Assembly (NCBI RefSeq): GCF_039978735.1
Contig: NZ_JBDWAS010000035.1
Coordinates: forward strand, 164,094 to 228,093
Origin: Maricaulis sp039978735
GTDB taxonomy: Bacteria; Pseudomonadota; Alphaproteobacteria; Caulobacterales; Maricaulaceae
Reading direction: 5' to 3'
Length of the DNA: 64,000 bases
Below are positions 17,650-27,623 of the stretch, in pieces. The first letter of the stretch is position 1. Each line of letters opens with the position of its first letter. The translations under genes were made by a program, and so were the position numbers. The notes beneath the pieces were generated by a model, which worked only from the letters and a program-made list of their open reading frames with translations, did not search any database and was not told the DNA's origin.

Positions 17650-17890
17650 CGATTTGGGGTAAGGGCGACGACGTGTCTTCGCTATACCCTTACCCCAGCT
17701 GTTGTTTCGGGGAAATCCCCTGACGACACGCCTCTCGACGAAAGGTGCTACACTGTTTCTGTCTGGACGAACGTCCTGCAGATCCTGCTCACCGTCTGTT
17801 CCTGAAACCGGAGACCCAACTGATGCTGAAACTCACGATCACGGCGACGATTTGCCTTGACAGTGTTAACCTGTAACTCTTCAGCCTAGC
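17650..17890 (-). ncRNA. candidate template ncRNA of the RT system
   Basis: The 240 nt upstream of the RT gene have no credible gene but strong pairing. Complementary 7-mers ACACTGT (17866-17860) and ACAGTGT (17756-17750) could close a stem around 103 nt. A GGACG-tt-CGTCC hairpin lies inside near 17773, GGGGA/TCCCC lies after it, and a stem of at least 10 bp (TGGGGTAAGG/CCTTACCCCA, 17697-17655) ends 8 nt before the RT start codon. In known Drt2 systems an ncRNA of similar size and position is the template for cDNA. The boundaries are inferred from the promoter and the gene start. Confidence 0.55.
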
Positions 17891-17896
17891 GCTGGA

Positions 17897-17923
17897 GATA
17901 TTAGCCAGATGGGAAAGCGCCAA
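17897..17923 (-). promoter_or_regulatory. predicted housekeeping promoter of the ncRNA-RT unit
   Basis: TTGGCGC and GCTAATATC on the minus strand are 11 nt apart, close to the Caulobacter sigma-73 pattern TTGaCgS - N10-14 - GCtANAWC. Transcription would begin at about 17890. Confidence 0.45.
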
Positions 17924-17961
17924 CCGAAGCGCAAGCCCCTGAACACACTTTTTTAACTAGT

Positions 17962-18018
17962 AGCCCTCCCTGAACGGTGCCATCCTTTCTCAGATAAGTC
18001 CCCGCAACCTTCTCATCT
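17962..18018 (-). pseudogene. degraded copy of the thiC 3' end
   Basis: About 33 nt here align at roughly 80 percent with the last codons of the intact thiC that ends at 18077: the minus strand reads GTYLRKDGTVQ against thiC's EIYLSEDGTVR, with shared CGGTGCC, TCCT, CTCA and ATAA blocks. It is the remnant of a second thiC tail between thiC and the RT module, as expected if DNA was inserted at the thiC terminus or recombined there. Confidence 0.55.
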
Positions 18019-18038
18019 AGCCCGCCAGCCCTCACAAA

Positions 18039-18065
18039 GGGACACGTACCCGAGGTACATGTCCC
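18039..18065 (-). terminator. hairpin just downstream of thiC
   Basis: A 12-bp stem with one mismatch (GGGACA-c-GTACC/GGTAC-a-TGTCCC, 3-nt loop) starts 12 nt after the thiC stop. Only a short T-rich stretch follows, so it is a weak or imperfect terminator. Confidence 0.45.
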
Positions 18066-18076
18066 TCGGCCGAGCC

Positions 18077-20026
<1,950 letters not shown>

Positions 20027-20112
20027 GGCGGCGCGCCTTTCATCGTGTGGCGGGCGCCGGCGTTGCGATCAGGCCTCGAATCCCCGCTGCAAGCGGAGAG
20101 AAAGAGCGCTCC

Positions 20113-20194
20113 ATCCCGACGCCGGCATGACCCGGATCCGGTCCTAAGGGTGAAGTCTCAGCCCCGCCCTTGTGGCGGGACACCCCTTGGAACT
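20113..20194 (-). promoter_or_regulatory. TPP (THI-element) riboswitch upstream of thiC
   Basis: Minus-strand reading gives the conserved THI-box parts in order: AAGGGGTG, then a GC stem, GGGCTGAGA, the CCCTT side and ACCGGATCCGGGTCATGCCG followed by GCGTCGGGA. These form the pyrimidine- and pyrophosphate-binding helices of the TPP aptamer. It lies between thiC and its presumed promoter. Confidence 0.95.
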
Positions 20195-20238
20195 GTTGAC
20201 GGCGAGGATGGAGAAGCGCGGCCGATTTGGCAACCGGG

Positions 20239-20796
20239 TCAGGCCTTGGCGACCTGCTCGCGGATCAGGCGTTCAACGCCGCGCGGGTCGGCGATGCCGA
20301 AGAAGCCGAAATCGGTGAGATGGCCGGCCTGCTCTTCCGGATCGCCGCTGCCGCGCGGCAGGGCGTCGCGGAAGATGATGTCGCCGCGGCGGGTGCCGCG
20401 CCGGAACAGCGAGCCCAGATCGCCGGCGCCGAAACTGCGCGACCGTCCGCCGCCGGTCAGCACGATCGCCCGCTTGTCGGTGAGCGCATAGAGCGTGCCG
20501 CGCACGGCAAAGGCCTTGATCAGCGAGGAGACGAACAGCCAGATGCCGAACAGGAAGAAGAGCGGCCCGATCACCATCGCCACGCGGAAGAAGAGCTGGC
20601 TGTCCTCATTCCCGGCGGAGAACAGCCAGGCAATGCCGGTCCACAGGATGGAAAAGCCGGTCCAGGGAATGGCGAAGAGCGCCGTCTTGCCGCCGCGCAG
20701 CCAGGCGAGCCGGATCATGTTCGGCCGCCCCGTCCACAACAGTTTTTCGCCCGCTGCCAGTTCCGGCCGCACGGCCGCCTCGATCGCTCGATTCAT
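20239..20796 (-). CDS. bacterial PH-domain-like membrane protein
   Basis: This 185-residue protein has an N-terminal LAAGEKLLWTGRP block, two membrane segments (about residues 40-58 and 75-97) and then a short domain with LYALTDKRAIVLT. This layout (GE.. LW.G.P, two helices, YALT..R) is typical of bPH-type (YdbT-like) proteins. The start at 20796 has GGGAGA 6 nt upstream; longer starts add only 5 or 11 residues. Function unknown. Confidence 0.7.
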   Translation of the reverse strand: MNRAIEAAVRPELAAGEKLLWTGRPNMIRLAWLRGGKTALFAIPWTGFSILWTGIAWLFSAGNEDSQLFFRVAMVIGPLFFLFGIWLFVSSLIKAFAVRGTLYALTDKRAIVLTGGGRSRSFGAGDLGSLFRRGTRRGDIIFRDALPRGSGDPEEQAGHLTDFGFFGIADPRGVERLIREQVAKA

Positions 20797-20963
20797 CCCG
20801 GTCTCCCTCATCCCGCCGCCAGATATCAATACCCGGTTCGGCCGGTTCCGCTATTGCCCGCGTGCGGGGGACCGTCACTCCCCTGTTCAGGGCATTCAGC
20901 TGGTATTCAGGAGTGCGGGGCGAGGGTCTGGCATCCGCTCATGAGGGGTGGGAGGATGCACCG

Positions 20964-21512
20964 ATGATGCTTGCCATGACACTCGCCGCCAGCCTGGCGC
21001 AGGCCTGGACGGGCGGTCCGCCGGACAAGCCGGCCGGGCCGGACATCTCCGGCCGCTATGCCGAGCTGCAGGCCAGCGGCGTATCGGGCTGCAATACGGC
21101 CGGCGTGCCGCGCACGCTGGATATCCATATCCTCGCCGCGCCGCCCCACGACCGCTCCGCCAATATCGGCGAGATGGCCTATAGCGTGGGAGACGGCGAC
21201 GCGCCGGGCGGCAGTTTCACCGTCGCCGGACAGCCGGACCGCAAAGCGCTGGCCGACGGGTCCGAACGCGTGGGCTTCGGCGGCGGCTGGGTTCACACGG
21301 CCGGGCGCTATATCGACGGGATAACCGACGGGCAATTGCGCGGCCGGGTCGAGGTGGAACTGGACCGGCTGGCCGACGGCACGCTGCGCCTGGTCTCGAT
21401 CACCCGGGCCGAACGCCAGAATGACGAGGGCGTACCGGTCGTCACGGATGGCCGCCTGCCCGACGGCACCCAACTGCGCCCCTTTTCACGCTGCGGGGAC
21501 GCGTCGCGCTAG
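20964..21512 (+). CDS. hypothetical secreted protein
   Basis: This 182-residue product starts MMLAMTLAASLAQAW, a short signal peptide, with GGAGG 8 nt before the ATG at 20964. The mature part is beta-rich and polar (GEMAYSVGDGDAPGG, GGWVHTAGRYIDG, LRLVSITRAERQ) and contains one CNT and one RCGD cysteine. I recognise no family. It diverges from the PH-domain gene and precedes the convergent serine hydrolase. Confidence 0.6.
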   Translation: MMLAMTLAASLAQAWTGGPPDKPAGPDISGRYAELQASGVSGCNTAGVPRTLDIHILAAPPHDRSANIGEMAYSVGDGDAPGGSFTVAGQPDRKALADGSERVGFGGGWVHTAGRYIDGITDGQLRGRVEVELDRLADGTLRLVSITRAERQNDEGVPVVTDGRLPDGTQLRPFSRCGDASR

Positions 21513-21601
21513 CGCCGGCATTTCCTGTCTCCCCCGGGAAGATCGCTTCGCCGGACCTGCCGCGCGGACGGCGGCGGATCCGGCTGGCTCATCCAGACCG
21601 G

Positions 21602-23128
21602 TCAGTGCGCCATGCGGCGCTCGAACTGAATCCCCAGGAAGCCGAACCCTGTAATTTCGCCAGCCTCATTGCGGGTGAAGTCGGCCGGGAAGATGTCGGA
21701 AAACGGTTGAAGCTGAACCCCGAACCGGTTCTCGACGGCCGGGCGCATGTCAGCATTGAACTCACCCCAGTGAAAGATCAGTCCATCCCCTTCCAGCCGG
21801 ACGTCCATGGTGTGATAGGGGTCATCATTCACCGTATAGACCCCCGTATAGCGCGCCAGCGTCTCCCGGTCCGGAGACCAGTTCCAGCCCTGCCAGTGTT
21901 CGGCGGCGAGCCGCTCTGCCATGGCGTTGCGGCTGTTCTCCAGCGTTGCGCTGACCCGTCCGGGATATTGTTCGATCAGGCGCTGGCCCATCCCGGCAGC
22001 GCCCGGACTGTCGAGCAGGTATTCGAAGTACAGACGGACCAGATCTCCGGACAGCCAGCTGGTCTGGTTGTCGGTGTTGAAGAAGAAGGCAATACCGACG
22101 CCCAGATCCGGTGAGAAGGCCATGATACTGCGGGCACCGGGAAAAGCCCCGCCATGCTGGTAGACTTCGTGACCATCCATATCGCAGGTCCACCACCCCA
22201 GCGCATACTGGGGACACGGCGCGCCAATCGGGCTGTTGCCAGCCGCCATATTGGCGTCAGCATAGCCGGTCTGGGCTGTGGCGAGCATGTCCGCCGTGAT
22301 ACCGCTGCCCGCCGGGCCTTCACCGCGCACTTGCAGCTGCAGCCAGGTCGCCATGTCATTGGCCGACGTTACGAGCCCGCCAGCCGACTGCATGATACCA
22401 TCGGTCTTGGGCGGCATCTCGTACCAGCCCTCTTCCTCACCGCGCCAGATATGCCGCCAAGCCAGGTCCTCCGCCGGAAAGTCCGATGTCCGCGAGGAGG
22501 TGTGGTCCATGTCGAGCGGCTCGAAAACGTAGAGATCCAGCCAGTCCTTCCAGCTGCGGCCGGTCGCGGTTTCCAGGATAGCGGCGTAGATGTTGTAGCC
22601 GAGATTATCATACTGATATCCCGGATCCCGGCTGTAACCGTGTTCGACAAGCATGCGCGGATAGTCAGCCGCGGCCACCGGCATGACGGTCGTTTCCATC
22701 GCGGTAATGCGTTGCGCGATGAACGGCACCTGGTGGCTGAGCAGATCCCGTAGTGTGTAGTCGGACGGATCGGCCCAACCGGGAAACTCCATGTCCGGCC
22801 AATGGTCCGTGATATGGCTGTCGAGATCGAGAATGCCTTCCGCGTCCAGGCGGGCCGCCAGCAGACCCATGAAGGCCTTGGTCTGGGAGGCAATATATTG
22901 CGGCGTATCAGCCGTCATGGGTGCGCCGGTCGAGACCCGGCGCACGCCTTCAACCCGGCGCATCAGCACCTCATCGGCCGTAACGATGACGGCCGCATAA
23001 CCCGGCCCCAGATCGGGAAATGCGTCCAGATAGTCTTCCAGCCGCTCCACCGCAGCTTCCGGGTTCTGAGCATAAGCTGGCACGGCCAGGGCCAAGGCTG
23101 CGACCGCAGCCAGAACTGTCTTTTTCAT
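21602..23128 (-). CDS. secreted serine hydrolase, class C beta-lactamase family, paralog A
   Basis: This 508-residue protein has a signal peptide (MKKTVLAAVAALALAVPAYA) and a beta-lactamase/D-alanyl carboxypeptidase-type fold. The SxxK nucleophile is in ASQTKAF at about residue 85 (SQTK), the second motif is YDNLGYN near 175, and HGGAFPGAR near 325 is the third-strand HGG motif. A C-terminal lipocalin-like domain of about 100 residues follows. Paralog B at 30406 matches throughout, including SQTKA, DNLGYNIY, MPPKTDG and QSAGGLVTS. The natural substrate (peptidoglycan, ester or beta-lactam) is unknown. Confidence 0.85.
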   Translation of the reverse strand: MKKTVLAAVAALALAVPAYAQNPEAAVERLEDYLDAFPDLGPGYAAVIVTADEVLMRRVEGVRRVSTGAPMTADTPQYIASQTKAFMGLLAARLDAEGILDLDSHITDHWPDMEFPGWADPSDYTLRDLLSHQVPFIAQRITAMETTVMPVAAADYPRMLVEHGYSRDPGYQYDNLGYNIYAAILETATGRSWKDWLDLYVFEPLDMDHTSSRTSDFPAEDLAWRHIWRGEEEGWYEMPPKTDGIMQSAGGLVTSANDMATWLQLQVRGEGPAGSGITADMLATAQTGYADANMAAGNSPIGAPCPQYALGWWTCDMDGHEVYQHGGAFPGARSIMAFSPDLGVGIAFFFNTDNQTSWLSGDLVRLYFEYLLDSPGAAGMGQRLIEQYPGRVSATLENSRNAMAERLAAEHWQGWNWSPDRETLARYTGVYTVNDDPYHTMDVRLEGDGLIFHWGEFNADMRPAVENRFGVQLQPFSDIFPADFTRNEAGEITGFGFLGIQFERRMAH

Positions 23129-23302
23129 TGAAATACTCCGCAACGCGCGTGCCCCCCAACAAGGCTTGCGTCGCCGGAAGACTAGCCATGATGCCGGGCT
23201 CAAAGACTTGCGGAGCGATTACCATTCGGACACACAACCGGGCCGGCTGTCGGACGGCACAGTGCGGGGAGACGCCGCGCTAGCGCCTGCGGACGGACGC
23301 CG

Positions 23303-23413
23303 TCAGATGCCGCCCGCCACGCGCAGCGAGGCCGGTGCAGACTGCACGATTACCGCGACGATCACCGCCGCCAGCAGGGCGACGGGCAGAAGAAGTTTCA
23401 GCAAGGCTTTCAT
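23303..23413 (-). CDS. possible single-span membrane peptide
   Basis: This 36-residue open frame starts MKALLKLLLPVALLAAVIV and is almost entirely hydrophobic. There is no clear ribosome site, so translation is doubtful. It lies in the gap between the serine hydrolase and the SseB-like gene. Confidence 0.25.
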   Translation of the reverse strand: MKALLKLLLPVALLAAVIVAVIVQSAPASLRVAGGI

Positions 23414-23468
23414 CGCCGGCCAGACTAGCCGCCGGGCCGGCGCAGCACCCTCCCCTGAAGAGGGGAAT

Positions 23469-24443
23469 TTAGTCGGTGGCCGCGCCGCTTGATTCGCCAT
23501 CCGGTGCGATGACGAGCATGTAGGACGAGCCCGGATTGATGGCGACAGGGATGTTCGCGGGCAGCGCCTGCATCAGATCGATCCCGCGCATGACCCGGTA
23601 GCGCAACGGCGTGCCGTGCTGGGCTTCGAAAGCCTGGGCATAGCCATCGGCCAGTTCGCGCCGGTCGAACACGGCCAGCCGGTAGACCTGGCTGCCGTCC
23701 GGACGGGTCTCGCCCTCCAGCGCCAGACGGTCGCCGCCGCCGGACCCGGCATTGTCCTGCTGCGGCAGGGATTGCACGGCATCGGCAGGCGCCTGCGCAT
23801 ACAGCGGCACATAGAAGAGCTGACCATCGACCAGATAGCGCAAATCCTCCGACGCCACCTCGACGGTACCGTCAGGCTGGGCCCGGGCGTGGGCGTGCCG
23901 CTCCAGCGGCGTCGCCGGCGCCGGCTCGCCCTGGGCAAGGGGAAGATCCTGGCGCGCCTGACGCGCCCGCGCGGCCAGAAAGCGGAAGAAGACAGGATCG
24001 ATCACCAACGGCTGATCGTAGCTCGCATTGATGTACAGCACAGCTTCGCCGCCCATCTGCTGATCCAGCAGCACCAGAAACCCGCCGGCCAGACCGCTGA
24101 ATTCGCCCATCGGCTCGCGCTGTTCTTCGGTGAAACTGGCCTCGGCCCAGCGCAGGAGGCGTTCCGGCGTATCAAAGCCCGACAGGACCGGCAGATCGCC
24201 CTGGCGTCCGACGAGAAAGCGGCTGCCCTGCTCCGCCCCCGGCAGGCGCACAAAGTAGAGCGTGCTGTCCAGCAGAGCGTCTTCGACCGCCCGGCGCGCT
24301 TCCACCCGGCGCTCCTGCGGCGCGCTGTCCTGTACGGCCAGCGCCCGGTCGAGCGGCGTCGTGCTGCCTTGCGCCAGCGCGGCGCCAGCAATGAGCGGGA
24401 CCGCCGCGAGACTGGCGGCCAGTGTCCGGATCGTGCGGAGCAT
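23469..24443 (-). CDS. secreted SseB-like protein
   Basis: This 324-residue protein has a signal peptide (LAASLAAVPLIAGAALA). The N-terminal domain has FLVGRQGDLPVLSGFDTPER and LRWAEASFTEEQRE, and the C-terminal part INPGSSYMLVIAPDG, which resemble SseB N- and C-terminal domains (SseB in enterics is a rhodanese-free enhancer of serine sensitivity). The function of exported SseB-like proteins is unknown. It stands alone on the minus strand. Confidence 0.55.
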   Translation of the reverse strand: MLRTIRTLAASLAAVPLIAGAALAQGSTTPLDRALAVQDSAPQERRVEARRAVEDALLDSTLYFVRLPGAEQGSRFLVGRQGDLPVLSGFDTPERLLRWAEASFTEEQREPMGEFSGLAGGFLVLLDQQMGGEAVLYINASYDQPLVIDPVFFRFLAARARQARQDLPLAQGEPAPATPLERHAHARAQPDGTVEVASEDLRYLVDGQLFYVPLYAQAPADAVQSLPQQDNAGSGGGDRLALEGETRPDGSQVYRLAVFDRRELADGYAQAFEAQHGTPLRYRVMRGIDLMQALPANIPVAINPGSSYMLVIAPDGESSGAATD

Positions 24444-24541
24444 TCCGCCCCTCCCCTTTTTGCTGGCCGGGACCCTCGCACGCCATCCCGCCTCCCGCCA
24501 TCCCCGGACTGCGGGAGGCGCCGGGTTTTCAGGCCGCGCCG

Positions 24542-24886
24542 CTAGCCATGAAGCGCCCGGCTGTCGGCCGGCGCTTCGGTCCGGTCGTCGAGGCCGTAAT
24601 CGCGGATGACTTCTGCCACGCGCAGCCGGTAGGCGGCGATCTCGCCCTTGCGCCCGGCCGCCTGCGCCTTGCGATGGCTTGACCGGTTGCGCCAGTCGCG
24701 CACGGCCGCCTCGTCACGCCAGGCGGACAGGGAGAGATAGCGGCCCGGCACGGCCAGGCTTTCGAAACGCTCGATCGAGACGAAGCCGTCAACGCCTTCC
24801 AGCTCCGGCTTCAGCGCCGCGGCCAGATCGAAATAGGCCTCCCGGCCGCCGTCTGCCGGATCGAGTTCAAACAGGACCAGGATCAT
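24542..24886 (-). CDS. antibiotic biosynthesis monooxygenase (ABM) domain protein
   Basis: This 114-residue protein has the ABM ferredoxin-like fold pattern: ELDPADGGREAYFDLAAALKPEL, VDGFVSIERFES and YLSLSAWRDEAAVRDW. Such small dimers act as monooxygenases or heme-degrading enzymes, but catalysis is not assured. Its start overlaps the stop of the upstream gene by 4 nt, so the two are translationally coupled. Confidence 0.8.
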   Translation of the reverse strand: MILVLFELDPADGGREAYFDLAAALKPELEGVDGFVSIERFESLAVPGRYLSLSAWRDEAAVRDWRNRSSHRKAQAAGRKGEIAAYRLRVAEVIRDYGLDDRTEAPADSRALHG

Positions 24887-25191
24887 GCCTCCACACGGCG
24901 CAGAAAACTGCGCGCCTCGCCCAGGATCAGCCGTTCCGCTTCGGCAAATTCGAAATTGGCCCGCCCGCCTTCATCGCTGCGCAGCCGTGCGCGATAGGCC
25001 TCATAGTCGGCCAGGCTGTCGAACTCGATCAGGCCCAGCGCGATGTCATTCGTGCCCTCGTGCGGCATGAAATAGCCCAGCAGCCGGCCGCCGCAGGCCG
25101 GAATGACGCGCAGCCATTCACGGGCATAGGTCTCGAACGCTTCCTGCTTGAACGGGTCGATCCGATAGCGGATGCAGCATAACAGGCTCAT
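24883..25191 (-). CDS. NIPSNAP-family protein
   Basis: This 102-residue protein starts MSLLCCIRYRIDPFKQEAFETY and contains HEGTNDIALGLIEFDSLADYEAY, the pattern of NIPSNAP/DUF1330-like dimeric alpha-beta barrels. A GTG 3 codons upstream is a possible alternative start. It forms an operon with the ABM gene (ATGA overlap) and diverges from the ArsR-type regulator at 25302, which probably controls it. Confidence 0.75.
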   Translation of the reverse strand: MSLLCCIRYRIDPFKQEAFETYAREWLRVIPACGGRLLGYFMPHEGTNDIALGLIEFDSLADYEAYRARLRSDEGGRANFEFAEAERLILGEARSFLRRVEA

Positions 25192-25301
25192 CGCCCCCAC
25201 TCCTTCGTGTTTGTGCGGGGTGAGACTAGGGCCGGCGCACCGGCAATGTTTCGCCCGGGAACGAAGTATGGAACCGCCGCAATCATGCTAGCGTCGCCGC
25301 C

Positions 25302-26015
25302 ATGAGCCACGGACCGGACATTGCCCGCATCGGCGCCCTGATCGGCGACCCCGCCCGGGCCGCCATGCTGACTGCGCTGATGAGCGGCAAGGCGCTGACA
25401 GCCAGCGAGCTGGCGCGTGTGGCCGGCATCGGCGCGCCGACGGTCTCGGCCCATCTCGTCAAACTTGCCGAAGGCGGGCTGATCGCAGCCGAGAAACAGG
25501 GCCGTCACCGCTATGTGCGGCTGGCCGGCGCCGAGGTCGCCGAGGCGCTGGAAGCCCTGCTGGGGCTGGCCCAGTCACGCGGCCACCTGCCCTTCCGTCC
25601 TGGCCCCGACGACCAGGCCATGCGCCGGGCGCGCGTATGCTACGACCATCTCGCCGGCGAGCTGGGCATCGCGCTCTATCGCGCCCTGCATGCGGGCGGT
25701 GCCCTTGCGCTGGCCCCGGACGGGGTCGCACTGACCGATCGCGGGCATGGCCTGCTGGACGGGCTGGGCCTGGACATGCCGGCCCTCATGCGGGCACGCC
25801 GCCCCGCCTGCCGCACCTGCCTGGACTGGAGCGAACGCACCCATCACCTCGCCGGCGGGGCGGGCGCGGCCCTGCTGACCCGTTTCCGGGAGCTCGGCTG
25901 GCTCAGGCCGCGCCAGACCAGCCGCGCCCTGCGGGTCACGCTGGAGGGCGAACGCGAATTGCCCCGCCTGTTCGAACGGCTGGGGCAGGCAGGCCAGGGT
26001 CCACCCGGGCCCTAA
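25302..26015 (+). CDS. ArsR-family winged-helix regulator
   Basis: This 237-residue protein starts with an ArsR-type winged helix: LIGDPARAAMLTALMSG, TASELARVAGIGAPTVSAHLVKLAEGGLI and a GRHRYVRLA wing. The C-terminal half holds RRARVCYDHLAGELG and CRTCLDWSERTHHLAGG, resembling a Cys/His-rich effector or metal-binding region. It reads away from the NIPSNAP-ABM pair with 110 nt between, a usual regulator/target arrangement. The effector is unknown. Confidence 0.88.
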   Translation: MSHGPDIARIGALIGDPARAAMLTALMSGKALTASELARVAGIGAPTVSAHLVKLAEGGLIAAEKQGRHRYVRLAGAEVAEALEALLGLAQSRGHLPFRPGPDDQAMRRARVCYDHLAGELGIALYRALHAGGALALAPDGVALTDRGHGLLDGLGLDMPALMRARRPACRTCLDWSERTHHLAGGAGAALLTRFRELGWLRPRQTSRALRVTLEGERELPRLFERLGQAGQGPPGP

Positions 26016-26057
26016 CGCGCCGCACGCGGGGGAAGACGGAGATCGCGCGCCTTCGCC

Positions 26058-27383
26058 CTACTCCGCCGCAGCGGCTTCCTCGACCGCCCGCATCACGCGC
26101 AGGATATTGCCGGACCACATCATCTCGATCTCGTCCGGCGTGTAGCCGCGGCGCAGGAGTTCCTCGGTGACGGCTGCGGTCTCGCTGGCGTCTTCCCAGC
26201 CGCCGACACCGCCGCCGCCATCGAAGTCCGACGCGATGCCGACATGCTCGATCCCGGCCACCTCGACGGCATGGTCGATATGGTCGGCCAGCACGGAGAT
26301 ATCGACATCGCCATGCTCGGCGCGCAGCGCGGCCAGGCCTTCGCGGTAGGCCGCAACAATCTCCGGCGTCGCCGCCTCGCGGCCTTCCGGCGTATCCAGA
26401 CCCAGCTCGGCCGCCAGGGCGCGCTGGCCGTCGGTCACGGCCTGCGGCACATCGCCGATATAGCGGCGGAAGGCGACCATGTGCGCCACACCGCCATTGT
26501 CGCGGATCGCGCGCAGCTGTTCATCGTCCAGATTGCGGGCATTGTCGTAGACGGCGCGGGCGCCGGAATGCGAGGCCATGACCGGCGCGCGTGACAGCTC
26601 GATCGCGTCCAGCATGGTCTGTTTGCCGACATGGGAAACGTCGACAATGATGCCGTGATCGTTCAGCGAGGCGACCAGTTCGCGGCCCAGATCGCTCAAG
26701 CCCGGATCCTCTGCCGGCTCGCCGGCCTCCGTGTCCGGATTGGAGGAGCCGCCGAACTGGTTATTGCCGAAATGGGTAATCGACATGTAGCGCACGCCGC
26801 GCTCGGCCCACATGGGCACGTCCTCGATGCCCGGCCCCAGCGGATAGGCGTTTTCCATGCCGATCAGGGCGACCAGGCGTCCGGACGCGGCGATCTCCTC
26901 CACCTCGTCGGCCGTGGTCGCCAGGGCGATACGGTCGGGATCATTGGCCAGCATGCGCGAGATGCCGCGATACTTCTCCTCGGCCGCCTCGCGCGCCGCG
27001 GCATAGCCCTCTTCGGTCAGATCGCCCTGCCCCACATAGACAATGAAGAAAGCCGAATCGAGCCCGCCCTCGACCATTTTCGGCAGGTCGACCTGGGCAT
27101 GGGTGTGCTCGCCCGGATCGAGCGCGTCAGTGCCATAGCCCGGACCGATATCGACATGGGTGTCGAGCGTGAACGTGCGGTCATGGATCTGCGCAGCGGT
27201 GGAGACGGGATAGTCGTCATTGTCCGCCGACGCATCGTTGGCAGCGCTGCCCTCAACGGCCTCCGGCGCCGCAGCGGGCGCCTCTCCGGCCGGCGCTTCG
27301 GCTTGCTCCTCGCCGGCAGGCGCGCACGCCCCCAGAGCCAGAGCCAGAACCAGCGCAGACACTCCGAAACGATCAACCCGCAT
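26058..27383 (-). CDS. membrane dipeptidase, lipoprotein
   Basis: This 441-residue protein starts MRVDRFGVSALVLALALGACAP, a lipobox signal (ALGAC), followed by an Ala/Glu-rich linker. The catalytic domain is renal-dipeptidase-like (peptidase M19): DTHVDIGPGYG, IGMENAY, YMSITHFGNNQF, VDVSHVGKQTM, ASHSGARAV, and HVGIASDFDGG near the end. His and Asp/Glu residues in those blocks bind two zinc ions. It cleaves dipeptides, possibly D-amino-acid-containing ones from peptidoglycan. The start at 27383 was chosen to place the lipobox correctly. Confidence 0.93.
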   Translation of the reverse strand: MRVDRFGVSALVLALALGACAPAGEEQAEAPAGEAPAAAPEAVEGSAANDASADNDDYPVSTAAQIHDRTFTLDTHVDIGPGYGTDALDPGEHTHAQVDLPKMVEGGLDSAFFIVYVGQGDLTEEGYAAAREAAEEKYRGISRMLANDPDRIALATTADEVEEIAASGRLVALIGMENAYPLGPGIEDVPMWAERGVRYMSITHFGNNQFGGSSNPDTEAGEPAEDPGLSDLGRELVASLNDHGIIVDVSHVGKQTMLDAIELSRAPVMASHSGARAVYDNARNLDDEQLRAIRDNGGVAHMVAFRRYIGDVPQAVTDGQRALAAELGLDTPEGREAATPEIVAAYREGLAALRAEHGDVDISVLADHIDHAVEVAGIEHVGIASDFDGGGGVGGWEDASETAAVTEELLRRGYTPDEIEMMWSGNILRVMRAVEEAAAAE

Positions 27384-27623
27384 GACATATCCCCTCTTCA
27401 AAGCATTGGCCGCGAAGTCTAGGGGTCCGCCGGGCGAAGGCAAGGCCAAGCCTTTGGCATTCCATCCCGTTTTGGGTCAGCGCGGTGACCTGTTTTGAGA
27501 TGCAGTTACCGGAAAGCCTCGAATGCGCCGGGCTATCTTCATGTTTCGTTTACGGATTTGACGCGCCCCGCCGCCCCGCACGCCGCTTGCACCGCGACCG
27601 GGGATAACCGGGAGTGGGATCAT

